Below the pieces are notes generated by a model, which worked only from the letters and a program-made list of their open reading frames with translations, was not told the DNA's origin and made no database searches. A DNA stretch of 64,000 nucleotides from Bradyrhizobium lablabi (GTDB taxonomy: Bacteria; Pseudomonadota; Alphaproteobacteria; Rhizobiales; Xanthobacteraceae). Shown piece by piece: positions 9,032 through 18,150 of this stretch. Position numbers and translations under genes: made by a program. Numbering within the stretch: the stretch's first letter is position 1; every line of letters starts with the position of its first letter. The stretch is taken from NCBI RefSeq assembly GCF_018131005.1, contig NZ_JAFCJK010000005.1, positions 62,001 to 126,000 of the forward strand. Direction: 5' to 3'.

Positions 9032-9877
9032 TCAGACCTTCAGGCGCGCGGCATGCCAGCGCAGATGGTCGGCCATGAAAGTGGAGATAAAGTAATAGCT
9101 GTGGTCGTAACCGGGCTGGCCACGCACGGTGAGCGGAATGCCTGCCTTCTCGCAGGCCGCCTTCAAAAGCTCGGGACGAAGCTGTTCGGCGAGAAACTGG
9201 TCGGCATCGCCATAGTCGACGAGCAATTCGGAGAACCGCGCGCCGTCCTCGATCAACGCGACCGCATCGTGCTTGCGCCATGCTTGCTTGTCGTTGCCGA
9301 GATAGCCGCCCAGCGCCTGGGTCCCCCATGGCACCTGGGACGGCGCCACGATCGGCGCAAAGGCGCTTGCCGCACGATACCGATCAGGATTGCGCAACGC
9401 CACGGTCAGCGCGCCGTGGCCGCCCATCGAGTGGCCAAAGATCGATTGCCGCTTCGCGTCGACAGGAAATTGCTCAGCGACAAGCTTCGGCAGCTCCTCG
9501 GTCACGTAGCTCCACATGCGGTAGTTGCGCGCGAACGGCTCTTGCGTGGCGTCGACATAGAAGCCGGCTCCGAGCCCGAAATCGTAGGAATTGGCGGGGT
9601 CGCCGGGCACGCCGTCGCCGCGCGGGCTCGTGTCAGGCGCGACGAAGACCAAGCCGAGCTCGGCGCAAGCCTGCCGGTATTCACCCTTTTCCGTAACGTT
9701 GGCGTGGGTGCAGGTCAGGCCCGACAAATAGTAGACGGCCGGCAGCTTGGCGCCGGTGGCCTGGGGCGGGACAAAGACCGAGAACGTCATGTCGGTCTTG
9801 GTCTCGCGGCTCGGGTGCCGGTATACGCCTTGGATGCCGCCATAGGATTTGTTGAGCGAAATCGTCTGCATTTTCAT
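9032..9877 (-). CDS. fghA: S-formylglutathione hydrolase
   Basis: A 281-residue alpha/beta hydrolase of the esterase D family. The nucleophile elbow is G-H-S-M-G-G with Ser150, the acid is probably Asp226 in DYGDADQF, and the base is His259 in YDHSYYF. An N-terminal LSGLTCT motif forms the oxyanion region typical of the family. It hydrolyses S-formylglutathione to glutathione and formate, the third step of glutathione-linked formaldehyde oxidation. The first two steps (Gfa and FrmA) are encoded at 15986-17692. It lies 25 bases downstream of the response regulator stop codon but on the opposite reading direction to the kinase. Confidence 0.95.
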   Translation of the reverse strand: MKMQTISLNKSYGGIQGVYRHPSRETKTDMTFSVFVPPQATGAKLPAVYYLSGLTCTHANVTEKGEYRQACAELGLVFVAPDTSPRGDGVPGDPANSYDFGLGAGFYVDATQEPFARNYRMWSYVTEELPKLVAEQFPVDAKRQSIFGHSMGGHGALTVALRNPDRYRAASAFAPIVAPSQVPWGTQALGGYLGNDKQAWRKHDAVALIEDGARFSELLVDYGDADQFLAEQLRPELLKAACEKAGIPLTVRGQPGYDHSYYFISTFMADHLRWHAARLKV

Positions 9878-9901
9878 GATCGTCGGTTCCGGTTCGCGAT
9901 G

Positions 9902-10522
9902 TCAGGCGACGCCGCTCTCGATCGCCAGTCGCACCAGCTCGGCTGACGTGCGCACGCCAAGCTTCTGCCGCATGATCGACGACGTGTTGGCCACCGTCTT
10001 GTACGAGGAATGAACCAGCCAGGCGATTTCGGACAGGCTCTTGCCGGAGCTGAGCAGGCGCAGGATTTCCATCTCGCGCGAGGTCAATTTCGACAGTGGG
10101 TTTTGCGCGAAGGCCGGCCGCGCGAATGCTATGCTGCGCGCGATCGCCGGTGGCAAATAGACGCCGCCATTGGCGACTTCCCGGACCGCTTCCACGAGGT
10201 CATTCGGGTCTCCGGTCTTGGAGACGTAGCCTTTGGCGCCGATGTCGATGGCGCGCGCGGCAAAGACCGGATCGTCGTTCATGCTGAACATGATGATGCG
10301 TGCTTCGTCGTCGCGGGCAAGGATGCGGCGCGCCAACTCGAATCCTGAAACCGTCGGCAGGTTGATGTCGATCACGCAGATATCCGGCTTCTCGGCGACA
10401 AAGGCACGCTCGCCGCTCTCCGCATCGGATGCCTCCAGTAGCGCGACCGCGGCATCGTCGGCAAATACGGTGCGGCAGCCCGATGCAACGATAGGATGGT
10501 CATCAACGATCAGAATGCGCAT
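9902..10522 (-). CDS. NarL/LuxR-family response regulator
   Basis: A 206-residue regulator. The receiver domain (residues about 1-120) has the acidic pair Asp7-Asp8, the phosphoacceptor Asp52 in IDINLP and the conserved Lys in YVSKTG. The LuxR-type helix-turn-helix (about 145-200) has LTSREMEILRLLSSGKSLSEIA. The start at 10522 has GGAAGGA at good spacing; the frame extends 18 codons further. It is divergent from a histidine kinase gene and is probably its partner. By position it may control the xox or formaldehyde genes, as similar pairs control PQQ alcohol dehydrogenases. Confidence 0.88.
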   Translation of the reverse strand: MRILIVDDHPIVASGCRTVFADDAAVALLEASDAESGERAFVAEKPDICVIDINLPTVSGFELARRILARDDEARIIMFSMNDDPVFAARAIDIGAKGYVSKTGDPNDLVEAVREVANGGVYLPPAIARSIAFARPAFAQNPLSKLTSREMEILRLLSSGKSLSEIAWLVHSSYKTVANTSSIMRQKLGVRTSAELVRLAIESGVA

Positions 10523-10709
10523 CGCGTCCTTCCCGTCGAACCGGGTCAACCCCTTCATCACCGCATCGATCTGCACAAAGAACCGGACGGCACCGGTTCC
10601 GATCCGCTGTGCACCTCATACGAGATTGCAGTAGGCTGCGATTAGATAGCTGGGCAAATTGGACTGTCAACGTTCCTCTGCGAGGAGGATTCGCGGCGGG
10701 GGCAACGCA

Positions 10710-12074
10710 ATGTGGCAAAAACTATCCCTGCGCGCGCGGATCAACCTGCTGCTGGCGCTCATCTTGATGCTGGGGCTTGCCATCAATATTGCCCGGCTCG
10801 TGCTGGAGGCGGGACCCCGCGTGCAGGCCGAAGACCAGAGCGTGATCCGTCTGGCGCGTGAATTCGTCGAGACGATCGTTTCTGGTCTCGACGACGCCCC
10901 GGACGCCGATGCCCGGCTCGACAGAATCGTCGAGGACCTGAGCCGGCTCCGTCATGTCAGCATCGCGCGACAGGATGACGCAAGCACCGGGATGATCGCG
11001 CGGCCCGCCGAGGCCGCAGATCCCCGCGCGCCGCCCGCGTGGTTCGTCGCCCTTGTTCACCCCGAGCAGACCTCCGTGCGGGTGCCGATCTCGATCCGCG
11101 GCAAGCGGCAATCGCTGGTGATTACGTCGCATCCGGACGACGAAATGGCCGAGATTTGGGATGGGATCGTTACCCAAGTCGAAGTCGGCTCCGCGATCGC
11201 GGTCGCGCTCTTCCTGGTTACGATGCTGGTCGTCGGCCGCGCGCTGGCGCCGCTGGAAGCGCTGTCGCAAGCCATGACCAGCATTGAGGCGGGACGTTAC
11301 GATGCGCGCGTCGAGCCCGGCGGCTCGCCCGAACTGGCAGCCATCTGTGCCAAACTGAACCATCTTGCGGCGACATTGGGCGAGGCGGTGGACGGCAAGC
11401 GCCTGCTCGCCGAGCGCGCGGTCTCGCTGCAGGACTCCGAACGCAAGGAAATCGCGCGCGAACTGCATGACGAGTTTGGGCCCTATTTGTTTGCGTTGCG
11501 CGCGCATGCCGGCGCCTTGATGCGGCTGTCCGAGCTCGACAAGCCCGACGCCACGGCGTTGCGCAAGCATGGCAACGCCATCCTCGATCAGGTCAACGCG
11601 CTCCAGCAATTCACGCGCCGCATTCTCGAACGACTGCGTCCAGTCGGCTTGGCCGAGCTCGGCCTGCGCGAAGCGCTCGGCGCACTGGTGCGTCTGTGGA
11701 GCGAGACGCACCCGGACGTGGAGATCGAGAGCAGCATTTCCAGCGTGCTCGGTGAGGCCGGCGAGACAGCCGACCTGACGATCTACCGCATCGTCCAGGA
11801 AGCTCTGACCAACGTTTTCCGGCATGCCGGCGCGACGTCGGTGAAGATCACCGTCGAACCCGGGTCACGGCCGGCCGAGCCGCGCGGCAGCCGGGACTGC
11901 GCCTTGGTGCGGGTTCGCGATAATGGCCGGGGCCTGCGGCCGGATCACAGGCTTGGGCGCGGCCTGACCGGCATGCGCGAGCGCGTTCTTGCGCTCGGAG
12001 GGACGCTCAACGTCCATTCTGGTGAAGACGGTGTCACGGTCGAGGCGTTCGTTCCCAAGGTTGTGCAACCGTAG
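10710..12074 (+). CDS. Membrane histidine kinase, NarX/DegS-like
   Basis: A 454-residue kinase. The first transmembrane helix is at about residues 10-30 and the second at about 155-180, with a periplasmic sensor domain between them and a HAMP segment after (RALAPLEALSQAMTSIEAG). The HisKA_3-type H-box is RKEIARELHDEFGPYLF with His253. The ATPase domain has the N-box LTNVFRHAGATS and the G-box DNGRGL...GRGLTGMRERV. HisKA_3 kinases pair with NarL-type regulators, which fits the divergent gene at 9902-10522. The signal sensed is unknown; in this setting an alcohol, an aldehyde or a metal is plausible. Confidence 0.88.
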   Translation: MWQKLSLRARINLLLALILMLGLAINIARLVLEAGPRVQAEDQSVIRLAREFVETIVSGLDDAPDADARLDRIVEDLSRLRHVSIARQDDASTGMIARPAEAADPRAPPAWFVALVHPEQTSVRVPISIRGKRQSLVITSHPDDEMAEIWDGIVTQVEVGSAIAVALFLVTMLVVGRALAPLEALSQAMTSIEAGRYDARVEPGGSPELAAICAKLNHLAATLGEAVDGKRLLAERAVSLQDSERKEIARELHDEFGPYLFALRAHAGALMRLSELDKPDATALRKHGNAILDQVNALQQFTRRILERLRPVGLAELGLREALGALVRLWSETHPDVEIESSISSVLGEAGETADLTIYRIVQEALTNVFRHAGATSVKITVEPGSRPAEPRGSRDCALVRVRDNGRGLRPDHRLGRGLTGMRERVLALGGTLNVHSGEDGVTVEAFVPKVVQP

Positions 12075-12139
12075 ATCATGATCCGGAAGCCCGGCCGGAA
12101 GGCAAGCATGAACAGGGGCAGACCGTAGAGGCGAGGATG

Positions 12140-13114
12140 CTATTCCAGCACGACGTCCGCGGGCATGATGCCGTGCTGGCCCTTGTGGACGGAAGAGGGG
12201 GCGACGCCAAAATATTTGCGGAACACGCGGCTGAAATGTGAAGAGCTTGAAAAGCCCCACGAGAATGCCACGTCGGTGATGGTCTTGCCGTTCTGGGCCT
12301 CCAGCTCCTGCCGGCAGTGCTGCAGCCGCGCGCGCCATATGTAATCGCTGACCGTCATGCCGCGGTCGCTGAACAGCATGTGCAGGTAGCGCTTGGAGCA
12401 GCCGAGAGCCGCGGAAATGCGATCGATGCAGAGATCGGGGTCGCGCAGATGTTCGCGGATGAAGCCTTGCGCGCGCACGTAGGTGGCCTCGGCGCTGCCG
12501 CGGTCGAACATGGCGCCGGTTTCGCGCAGCGGCAGCAATAGTAGATCGATCAGCGAATCGGCCACGCCGACGGCGGTCACGGGGGACAGTTTCGGTGCCT
12601 CGCCAAAGACGGCGTGCACGAAGTCATGGGCGATGCGGCCGGTGCCATTGCGCGCCGATAGTTTGCATGGCGCCATCTTGGAGAGCTGGAAGCCACGTTC
12701 CTTCAGGAGGTCCTTTGGAACGATCACGACCTCATGACGGGTCAGTGACGGGCTGATGATGGTGTGCGGGCAGGACACGTCATAGGCGAAACAGTCGCCG
12801 GGCATGATGTCGAAGTGACGGCCTTCCTGCTCGAAGTGCGACACGCCATGGGTCTGGAAGACGATCTTGATGTAGGGGTGTTCACTCAACCTGATGCGCG
12901 AGAAACGATGTGCGATGCGGTGCTGACTCGCCTCGATTTGGCACAGCTTGAGCCGCGATACCGTCGTGTAGTTGATCCGTCCCTCGAGGGTGGATCCCTC
13001 CAGGGCATCCACATCGAACTGGCCGCACAGATCGGTCAGCGCATCTGACCAACGCTGGATTTGGCCCTTGGGCGTCAATCCGGTCGTGCTGAGTGAATGG
13101 ACTGTATCGGACAT
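12140..13114 (-). CDS. AraC-family transcriptional regulator divergent from xoxF
   Basis: A regulator of about 324 residues with an N-terminal AraC-binding-like cupin domain (residues about 20-190, including DIMPGDCFAYD) and a C-terminal AraC helix-turn-helix pair (LCIDRISAALGCSKRYLHMLF and ITDVAFSWGFSSSSHFSRVFRK in two parts). It resembles FeaR-type regulators. Start uncertain: an in-frame TTG at 13249 follows GGAGGA directly but is too close to it, so I prefer ATG at 13114. It sits back to back with xoxF across about 410 bases, making it a candidate xox regulator. Confidence 0.82.
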   Translation of the reverse strand: MSDTVHSLSTTGLTPKGQIQRWSDALTDLCGQFDVDALEGSTLEGRINYTTVSRLKLCQIEASQHRIAHRFSRIRLSEHPYIKIVFQTHGVSHFEQEGRHFDIMPGDCFAYDVSCPHTIISPSLTRHEVVIVPKDLLKERGFQLSKMAPCKLSARNGTGRIAHDFVHAVFGEAPKLSPVTAVGVADSLIDLLLLPLRETGAMFDRGSAEATYVRAQGFIREHLRDPDLCIDRISAALGCSKRYLHMLFSDRGMTVSDYIWRARLQHCRQELEAQNGKTITDVAFSWGFSSSSHFSRVFRKYFGVAPSSVHKGQHGIMPADVVLE

Positions 13115-13526
13115 CTTTCCAGCCACCGATTCGATCCCAAACGCGACGGCCCACTTGACAAAGCCTGGCCCAAGATGAGGCGCCTTTTCCCCAGTGCGCA
13201 AAAGGGTTCGGGCAGCAGGCGGGATTTCTTCCCAGTCAATTTCGGGCAATCCTCCGACTTAGTTCTGGCGTCGTCAAGCGCAACGTCCGAGGCATGAGGC
13301 CCGGCTAGGGGCTGCGCCGATCGCTGATGCTCTGCAGCATGAAGGGACCCGGCGATCGGATCAAAACAAGACGCCAAAAAATTGACGGAGCTTCGCTTTC
13401 GAGCAAACTACTCTTCCCTATTGGGCAAGTCGTGCGCCGCCGATCAGGGTACGGCTTGGGAACCAAGGCTGAATAAGTGGGCCGTTTCGACGGAAACCAG
13501 GGCTCTTAAATTGGGAGGAATCCACA

Positions 13527-15335
13527 ATGCGCAAGGTGCTATATGCGACCGGGCTTGGCGCAATGGCGGCATTTGCCGCAGGAGCGGCTAACGCCAACGA
13601 AGAACTCGCCAAGATGGCGCAGGACCCCAAAGGCTGGGTAATGCCAGCCGGCGATTATGCCAATACGCGCTATTCCAAGCTGAATCAAATCAACGCCTCG
13701 AACGTCGGTAAGATGCAAGTCGCGTGGACGTTTTCGACCGGCGTGCTGCGCGGCCACGAGGGTGGCCCGCTCATCATCGGCAACATGATGTACGTCCACA
13801 CACCGTTCCCGAACAAGGTCTATGCTCTTGACCTTTCGCAGGACAACAAGATCGTCTGGAAGTACGAACCGAAGCAGGATCCTGACGTCATCCCCGTAAT
13901 GTGCTGCGACACGGTGAACCGTGGCGTGGCCTATGGCGACGGCAAGATCTTCCTGCATCAAGCCGATACGACGCTGGTCGCGCTCGACGCCAAGACCGGC
14001 AAGGTGGAGTGGTCGGCGAAGAACGGCGATCCCAGCAAGGGGTCGACGGGCACGTCCGCACCGCTGGTGATCAAGGACAAGGTTCTGATCGGTATCTCCG
14101 GCGGCGAGTTTGGTGTGCAGTGCCATGTCACCGCCTACGACACCAAGACCGGCAAGCAGGTCTGGCGCGCTTTCTCCGAGGGGCCGGATGACCAGATCAT
14201 GGTCGACCCCGAGAAGACCACCGATCTCGGCAAGCCGGTGGGCAAGGACTCGAGCCTCAAGACCTGGCAGGGCGATCAGTGGAAGATCGGCGGCGGCTGC
14301 ACGTGGGGCTGGATGTCCTATGATCCATCGCTGAACCTCGTCTATTACGGGTCGGGCAACCCCTCCACCTGGAACCCGAAGCAGCGTCCCGGCGACAACA
14401 AATGGTCGATGACCATTTTCGCGCGCAATCCGGATACCGGGATGGCCAAGTGGGTCTACCAGATGACGCCGCATGACGAGTGGGACTATGACGGTGTCAA
14501 CGAAATGATCCTGAGCGATCAGCAGATCGGTGGAGCTGACCGCAAGCTGCTGACCCACTTCGATCGCAACGGCCTAGGTTACACGCTCGACCGCGTCACG
14601 GGTGAGTTGCTGGTTGCCGAAAAGTACGATCCGAAGGTCAACTGGACCACGGGGGTCGATATGAACAAGGGTTCGCCGACCTACGGCCGGCCGAAAGTAG
14701 TGGACCAGTTTTCGACCGACAAGCAGGGCGAAGACGTCAACGTGAAGGGGATCTGCCCGGCTGCGCTCGGTTCGAAGGATGAACAACCGGCCGCCTACTC
14801 GCCGGAAACGCAGCTCTTCTACGTGCCGACCAACCACGTCTGCATGGACTATGAACCGTTCAAGGTGAGCTACACCGCGGGTCAGCCCTATGTCGGCGCG
14901 ACGCTGTCGATGTATCCGCCTCCCGGCGAAACCCATATGGGCAATTTCATCGCTTGGGACGGTAAGACCGGCAAGATCGTCTGGTCGAACAAGGAGCAGT
15001 TCTCGGTTTGGTCGGGTGCTCTCGCGACCGCCGGCGGCGTGGTGTTCTACGGCACGCTGGAAGGCTACCTGAAGGCTGTCGATGCCAAGACAGGCAAGGA
15101 GCTTTACAAGTTCAAGACGCCGTCCGGCATCATCGGCAACGTGACGACTTATGAGAATGGCGGCAAGCAGTACGTGGCTGTGTTGTCCGGCGTCGGTGGC
15201 TGGGCGGGAATCGGTCTTGCGGCCGGTTTGACCGACCCGACTGACGGCCTTGGCGCCGTTGGTGGGTATGCCGCGCTGAGCAACTACACCGCGCTCGGCG
15301 GAACGCTCACCGTGTTCTCGTTACCGCAGCAATGA
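13527..15335 (+). CDS. xoxF: Lanthanide-type PQQ methanol dehydrogenase XoxF
   Basis: A 602-residue periplasmic quinoprotein with a signal peptide (about residues 1-23, ANA|NEE). The family marks visible are the vicinal disulphide Cys126-Cys127, the metal ligands Glu194 (in GGEFGVQ) and Asn278 (in GSGNPSTWN), the catalytic base Asp320, and the second aspartate Asp322 in the motif H-D-E-W-D-Y-D-G-V-N. That extra Asp marks lanthanide-dependent XoxF; calcium MxaF enzymes have Ala there. It oxidises methanol to formaldehyde, or onward to formate, passing electrons to the cytochrome encoded next. A strong GGGAGGA ribosome site precedes the start. No mxaI-like small-subunit gene is present, as expected for XoxF. 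Confidence 0.97.
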   Translation: MRKVLYATGLGAMAAFAAGAANANEELAKMAQDPKGWVMPAGDYANTRYSKLNQINASNVGKMQVAWTFSTGVLRGHEGGPLIIGNMMYVHTPFPNKVYALDLSQDNKIVWKYEPKQDPDVIPVMCCDTVNRGVAYGDGKIFLHQADTTLVALDAKTGKVEWSAKNGDPSKGSTGTSAPLVIKDKVLIGISGGEFGVQCHVTAYDTKTGKQVWRAFSEGPDDQIMVDPEKTTDLGKPVGKDSSLKTWQGDQWKIGGGCTWGWMSYDPSLNLVYYGSGNPSTWNPKQRPGDNKWSMTIFARNPDTGMAKWVYQMTPHDEWDYDGVNEMILSDQQIGGADRKLLTHFDRNGLGYTLDRVTGELLVAEKYDPKVNWTTGVDMNKGSPTYGRPKVVDQFSTDKQGEDVNVKGICPAALGSKDEQPAAYSPETQLFYVPTNHVCMDYEPFKVSYTAGQPYVGATLSMYPPPGETHMGNFIAWDGKTGKIVWSNKEQFSVWSGALATAGGVVFYGTLEGYLKAVDAKTGKELYKFKTPSGIIGNVTTYENGGKQYVAVLSGVGGWAGIGLAAGLTDPTDGLGAVGGYAALSNYTALGGTLTVFSLPQQ

Positions 15336-15372
15336 GCTGACCGAACTCAATCCGGCGCGTGGAGCAATCTCC

Positions 15373-15936
15373 ATGCGCCGGTTCGTCTACCTTATCGCAT
15401 TCAAGGACAGGCTCTTGCGCAAGATCTGGTTTGTGATGGCCGCGATGATCATCGTGGTAACGGGAGGAGTCGCCTCCGCCGAAAACGCGGTCGATCCGGC
15501 TGCGGTCAAGTCCGAAGACGGCAAATACCTCGACAAGGAAGGAAACCCGACCTTCAAGGTCACGGCCGACGGCACAGTGGATTGGTACACCTATTCCGGA
15601 TACCGCCGCTATCACTCGGAGTGCCACGTCTGTCACGGTCCCGACGGGATGGGGTCGACCTATGCTCCCGCGCTGGCAAATTCGCTGAAAACCATGAGCT
15701 ACCCAGATTTCCTTGCCGTCGTTGCGAGCGGACGCAAGAACGTCAACACGGCGCAGGAGAACGTGATGCCGGCGTTCGGCGATAATCCGAACGTCGCCTG
15801 CTATATGGATGACCTCTATGTGTACCTGCGTGCCCGCGCCAACAATGCGGTTGGGCGCGTCCGTCCAGCCAAGCATGAAAACAAATCAGATGCCTATGCC
15901 AAAGCCGAAGACAGCTGCATGGGGACCAAGAAGTGA
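15373..15936 (+). CDS. xoxG: c-type cytochrome, electron acceptor of XoxF
   Basis: A 187-residue exported cytochrome c. The N-terminus is long and basic before the hydrophobic signal core (about residues 18-36, ending ASA). The haem motif C-H-V-C-H is at residues 84-88 and the likely axial Met is in ENVMPAFGD. Two further cysteines lie in VACYMDD and in the C-terminal DSCMG segment and could form a disulphide. It matches the methanol-metabolism-related cytochromes found directly after xoxF. It lies 37 bases after xoxF, so co-transcription is likely. Confidence 0.92.
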   Translation: MRRFVYLIAFKDRLLRKIWFVMAAMIIVVTGGVASAENAVDPAAVKSEDGKYLDKEGNPTFKVTADGTVDWYTYSGYRRYHSECHVCHGPDGMGSTYAPALANSLKTMSYPDFLAVVASGRKNVNTAQENVMPAFGDNPNVACYMDDLYVYLRARANNAVGRVRPAKHENKSDAYAKAEDSCMGTKK

Positions 15937-15985
15937 ATATGGTCGGCGCGGATGACAACCGTTGTCGTGTTTTGGAGAAGTTAAG

Positions 15986-17095
15986 ATGAAAACGCGCGCC
16001 GCAGTCGCTTTTCAGGCGAAGAAACCGCTGGAGATCGTCGAGCTCGATCTGGAAGGACCCAAGGCCGGAGAGGTGCTCGTCGAGATCAAGGCCACCGGCA
16101 TCTGTCACACGGATGCCTACACGCTCGACGGATTCGACAGCGAGGGTATCTTTCCCTCGATCCTCGGTCACGAGGGCGCCGGCATTGTGCGCGAGGTTGG
16201 CCCCGGCGTGGCGTCGGTCAAGCCTGGCGATCATGTGATCCCGCTCTACACGCCGGAATGTCGTCAGTGCAAGAGCTGTCTCAGCCAGAAGACCAATCTC
16301 TGCACCGCGATCCGCGCCACGCAGGGCAAGGGTGTGATGCCCGACGGCACCTCCCGCTTCAGCTACAAAGGGCAGACGGTGTTCCACTACATGGGCTGCT
16401 CGACATTCTCGAACTTCACCGTGCTGCCCGAAATTGCCGTTGCGAAGATCCGCGAGGATGCGCCCTTTGACAAGAGCTGTTACATCGGCTGCGGCGTGAC
16501 CACCGGCGTCGGTGCGGTCGTCAACACCGCCAAGGTGACGCCGGGCGCCAATGTCGTGGTGTTCGGGCTCGGCGGGATCGGCCTCAACGTCATCCAGGGT
16601 GCCAAGATGGTCGGCGCCGACAAGATCATCGGCGTTGATATCAACGATTCGAAGGACAACTGGGGCCGCCAGTTCGGCATGACGCATTTCGTCAATCCGA
16701 CCAAGGTGAGCGGCGACATCGTCCAGCACCTGGTTACGCTGACCGACGGCGGCGCCGACTTCACCTTCGATTGCACGGGCAACACCAACGTCATGCGGCA
16801 GGCGCTCGAAGCCTGCCATCGCGGCTGGGGCGTCTCTGTAGTGATCGGCGTCGCGGAAGCCGGCAAGGAGATCGCAACGCGCCCGTTCCAGCTTGTCACC
16901 GGACGCGTCTGGAAGGGCACCGCATTCGGTGGCGCGCGCGGCCGCACCGATGTACCGAAGATCGTCGACTGGTACATGAACGGAAAGATCCAGATCGATC
17001 CGATGATTACTCACGTGCTGAAGCTCGATGAGATCAATAAGGGGTTCGACCTGATGCACGAGGGGAAATCGATCCGCTCGGTCGTCGTGTTCTAG
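15986..17095 (+). CDS. frmA: S-(hydroxymethyl)glutathione dehydrogenase / class III alcohol dehydrogenase
   Basis: A 369-residue zinc alcohol dehydrogenase. The catalytic zinc ligands are Cys40 (GICHTD), His62 (GHEGAG) and Cys169 (GCGV). The structural zinc site is Cys92, Cys95, Cys98, Cys106. The NAD site is GLGGIGLNVIQGAK. It oxidises S-hydroxymethylglutathione to S-formylglutathione with NAD. The start at 15986 follows GGAGAAG; a TTG 8 codons earlier is less likely. It sits between the XoxF pair and gfa, completing the route from methanol to S-formylglutathione in one transcription direction. Confidence 0.96.
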   Translation: MKTRAAVAFQAKKPLEIVELDLEGPKAGEVLVEIKATGICHTDAYTLDGFDSEGIFPSILGHEGAGIVREVGPGVASVKPGDHVIPLYTPECRQCKSCLSQKTNLCTAIRATQGKGVMPDGTSRFSYKGQTVFHYMGCSTFSNFTVLPEIAVAKIREDAPFDKSCYIGCGVTTGVGAVVNTAKVTPGANVVVFGLGGIGLNVIQGAKMVGADKIIGVDINDSKDNWGRQFGMTHFVNPTKVSGDIVQHLVTLTDGGADFTFDCTGNTNVMRQALEACHRGWGVSVVIGVAEAGKEIATRPFQLVTGRVWKGTAFGGARGRTDVPKIVDWYMNGKIQIDPMITHVLKLDEINKGFDLMHEGKSIRSVVVF

Positions 17096-17128
17096 AATCA
17101 AAACAGCAAGCAGTAGGAGGATAGGCCC

Positions 17129-17692
17129 ATGACTGTTCATATCCACCCATCGGTCGACAACGGCGTCAAGCAGGGCTCTGGTAACTTTGCCGGCGGAACC
17201 CTGGTGTGCAAATGCAAAGACAAGCAGGTCAAGGTCGGGATCAAGGGCGATGTGGCCCACAATCATGCGTGCGGGTGCACCAAGTGCTGGAAGCCCGAGG
17301 ATGCGATCTTTTCGGTGGTCGCTGTGGTGCCGCGCGAGAACGTGACGGTGCTGGAAAACGGCGACAAACTCCAGATTGTCGATGCCGCGGCGGTGATCCA
17401 GCGCCACGCCTGCAAGGGCTGCGGCACCCATATGTATGGCCGGATCGAGAACAAGGGCCATCCGTTCTATGGTCTTGACTTCATCCATCCCGAACTGTTC
17501 CAGGAATCCGGTTCGGCGGCCCCGGGATTTGCAGCGTTCGTATCATCCGTGATCGAGTCCGGCGTAAAACCGGCCGACATGGCGGGGATCAGGGCGCGGC
17601 TAAAAGAACTCGGGCTTGAACCCTATGACTGCCTGTCGCCGCCATTGATGGATGCGATTGCCACTCACGTGGCAAAGGCCAAGGCCGCTTGA
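17129..17692 (+). CDS. gfa: S-(hydroxymethyl)glutathione synthase (glutathione-dependent formaldehyde-activating enzyme)
   Basis: A 187-residue Gfa of typical length. Its cysteine-rich zinc motifs are LVCKCKD near residue 28, HACGCTKCWKPED near 48 and HACKGCGTHMYG near 96. It promotes adduct formation between formaldehyde and glutathione, feeding the dehydrogenase encoded 33 bases upstream. An AGGAGG ribosome site precedes the start. It is the last gene of the apparent xoxF-xoxG-frmA-gfa unit, and a GC-rich hairpin follows. Confidence 0.95.
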   Translation: MTVHIHPSVDNGVKQGSGNFAGGTLVCKCKDKQVKVGIKGDVAHNHACGCTKCWKPEDAIFSVVAVVPRENVTVLENGDKLQIVDAAAVIQRHACKGCGTHMYGRIENKGHPFYGLDFIHPELFQESGSAAPGFAAFVSSVIESGVKPADMAGIRARLKELGLEPYDCLSPPLMDAIATHVAKAKAA

Positions 17693-17713
17693 GCCGGGCA
17701 CCTCGACGAGACC

Positions 17714-17743
17714 CCACGCCGGAAGCAGCCGCTGCCGGCGTGG
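17714..17743 (+). terminator. Hairpin after gfa, possible terminator
   Basis: A perfect 9-base stem, CCACGCCGG pairing with CCGGCGTGG, encloses a 12-base loop 22 bases after the gfa stop. No T-run follows, so intrinsic termination is doubtful; it may only stabilise the transcript end. Confidence 0.4.
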
Positions 17744-18150
17744 AATAACCCTGCAAACATCGAGTGACATTGAACCGTGCATCTCCCAGGGCGACTAGGG
17801 GGCATGCATTTATTTCCTTGTCCGCCTTGCTTCCTCGGTCCGTTAGCAAATCCCGTCAGCTGTCCGCACCGCGTCGCCGGAAGAGCGCCGCATCGTTGCG
17901 CGCAATGCGGCGATTGAGCGGTTCTCCGAGTTCCACGATTCCGGAAGAAATTCGACGAAGACGCGCACAAGGAATCTGCGGTAGCAGGGAGAGGACGCCT
18001 TCGGGCATTGCTTTGCGGAACGCACGCCGGAGCGGCCTCATTTGCCGAGGCCGCCGGCAAGCCCGCGCTTACGGCCGGCGGCATGACCTTGGGCTTGTGT
18101 CGAGGGCCGATGCGCAGCAACGTCGGTAAGACTAGTAGGCGAGCAATAAC
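17744..18150. other. Intergenic region without a recognisable gene
   Basis: About 400 bases between gfa and the M81 peptidase gene. Several frames stay open because of high GC, but none has a convincing start, ribosome site or known motif. Nothing else was recognised. The last part must hold the promoter of the peptidase gene. Confidence 0.5.

Noticed and set aside
12075..12139. A terminator between the convergent kinase and AraC-type genes.
   Set aside because: Only a short imperfect TCCGG/CCGGA pairing is present, with no T-run.
15743..17488. A 581-codon open frame on the minus strand opposite frmA and gfa.
   Set aside because: It is antisense to two certain genes, has GC-rich shadow composition (Asp/His/Arg-rich) and no domain or ribosome site.
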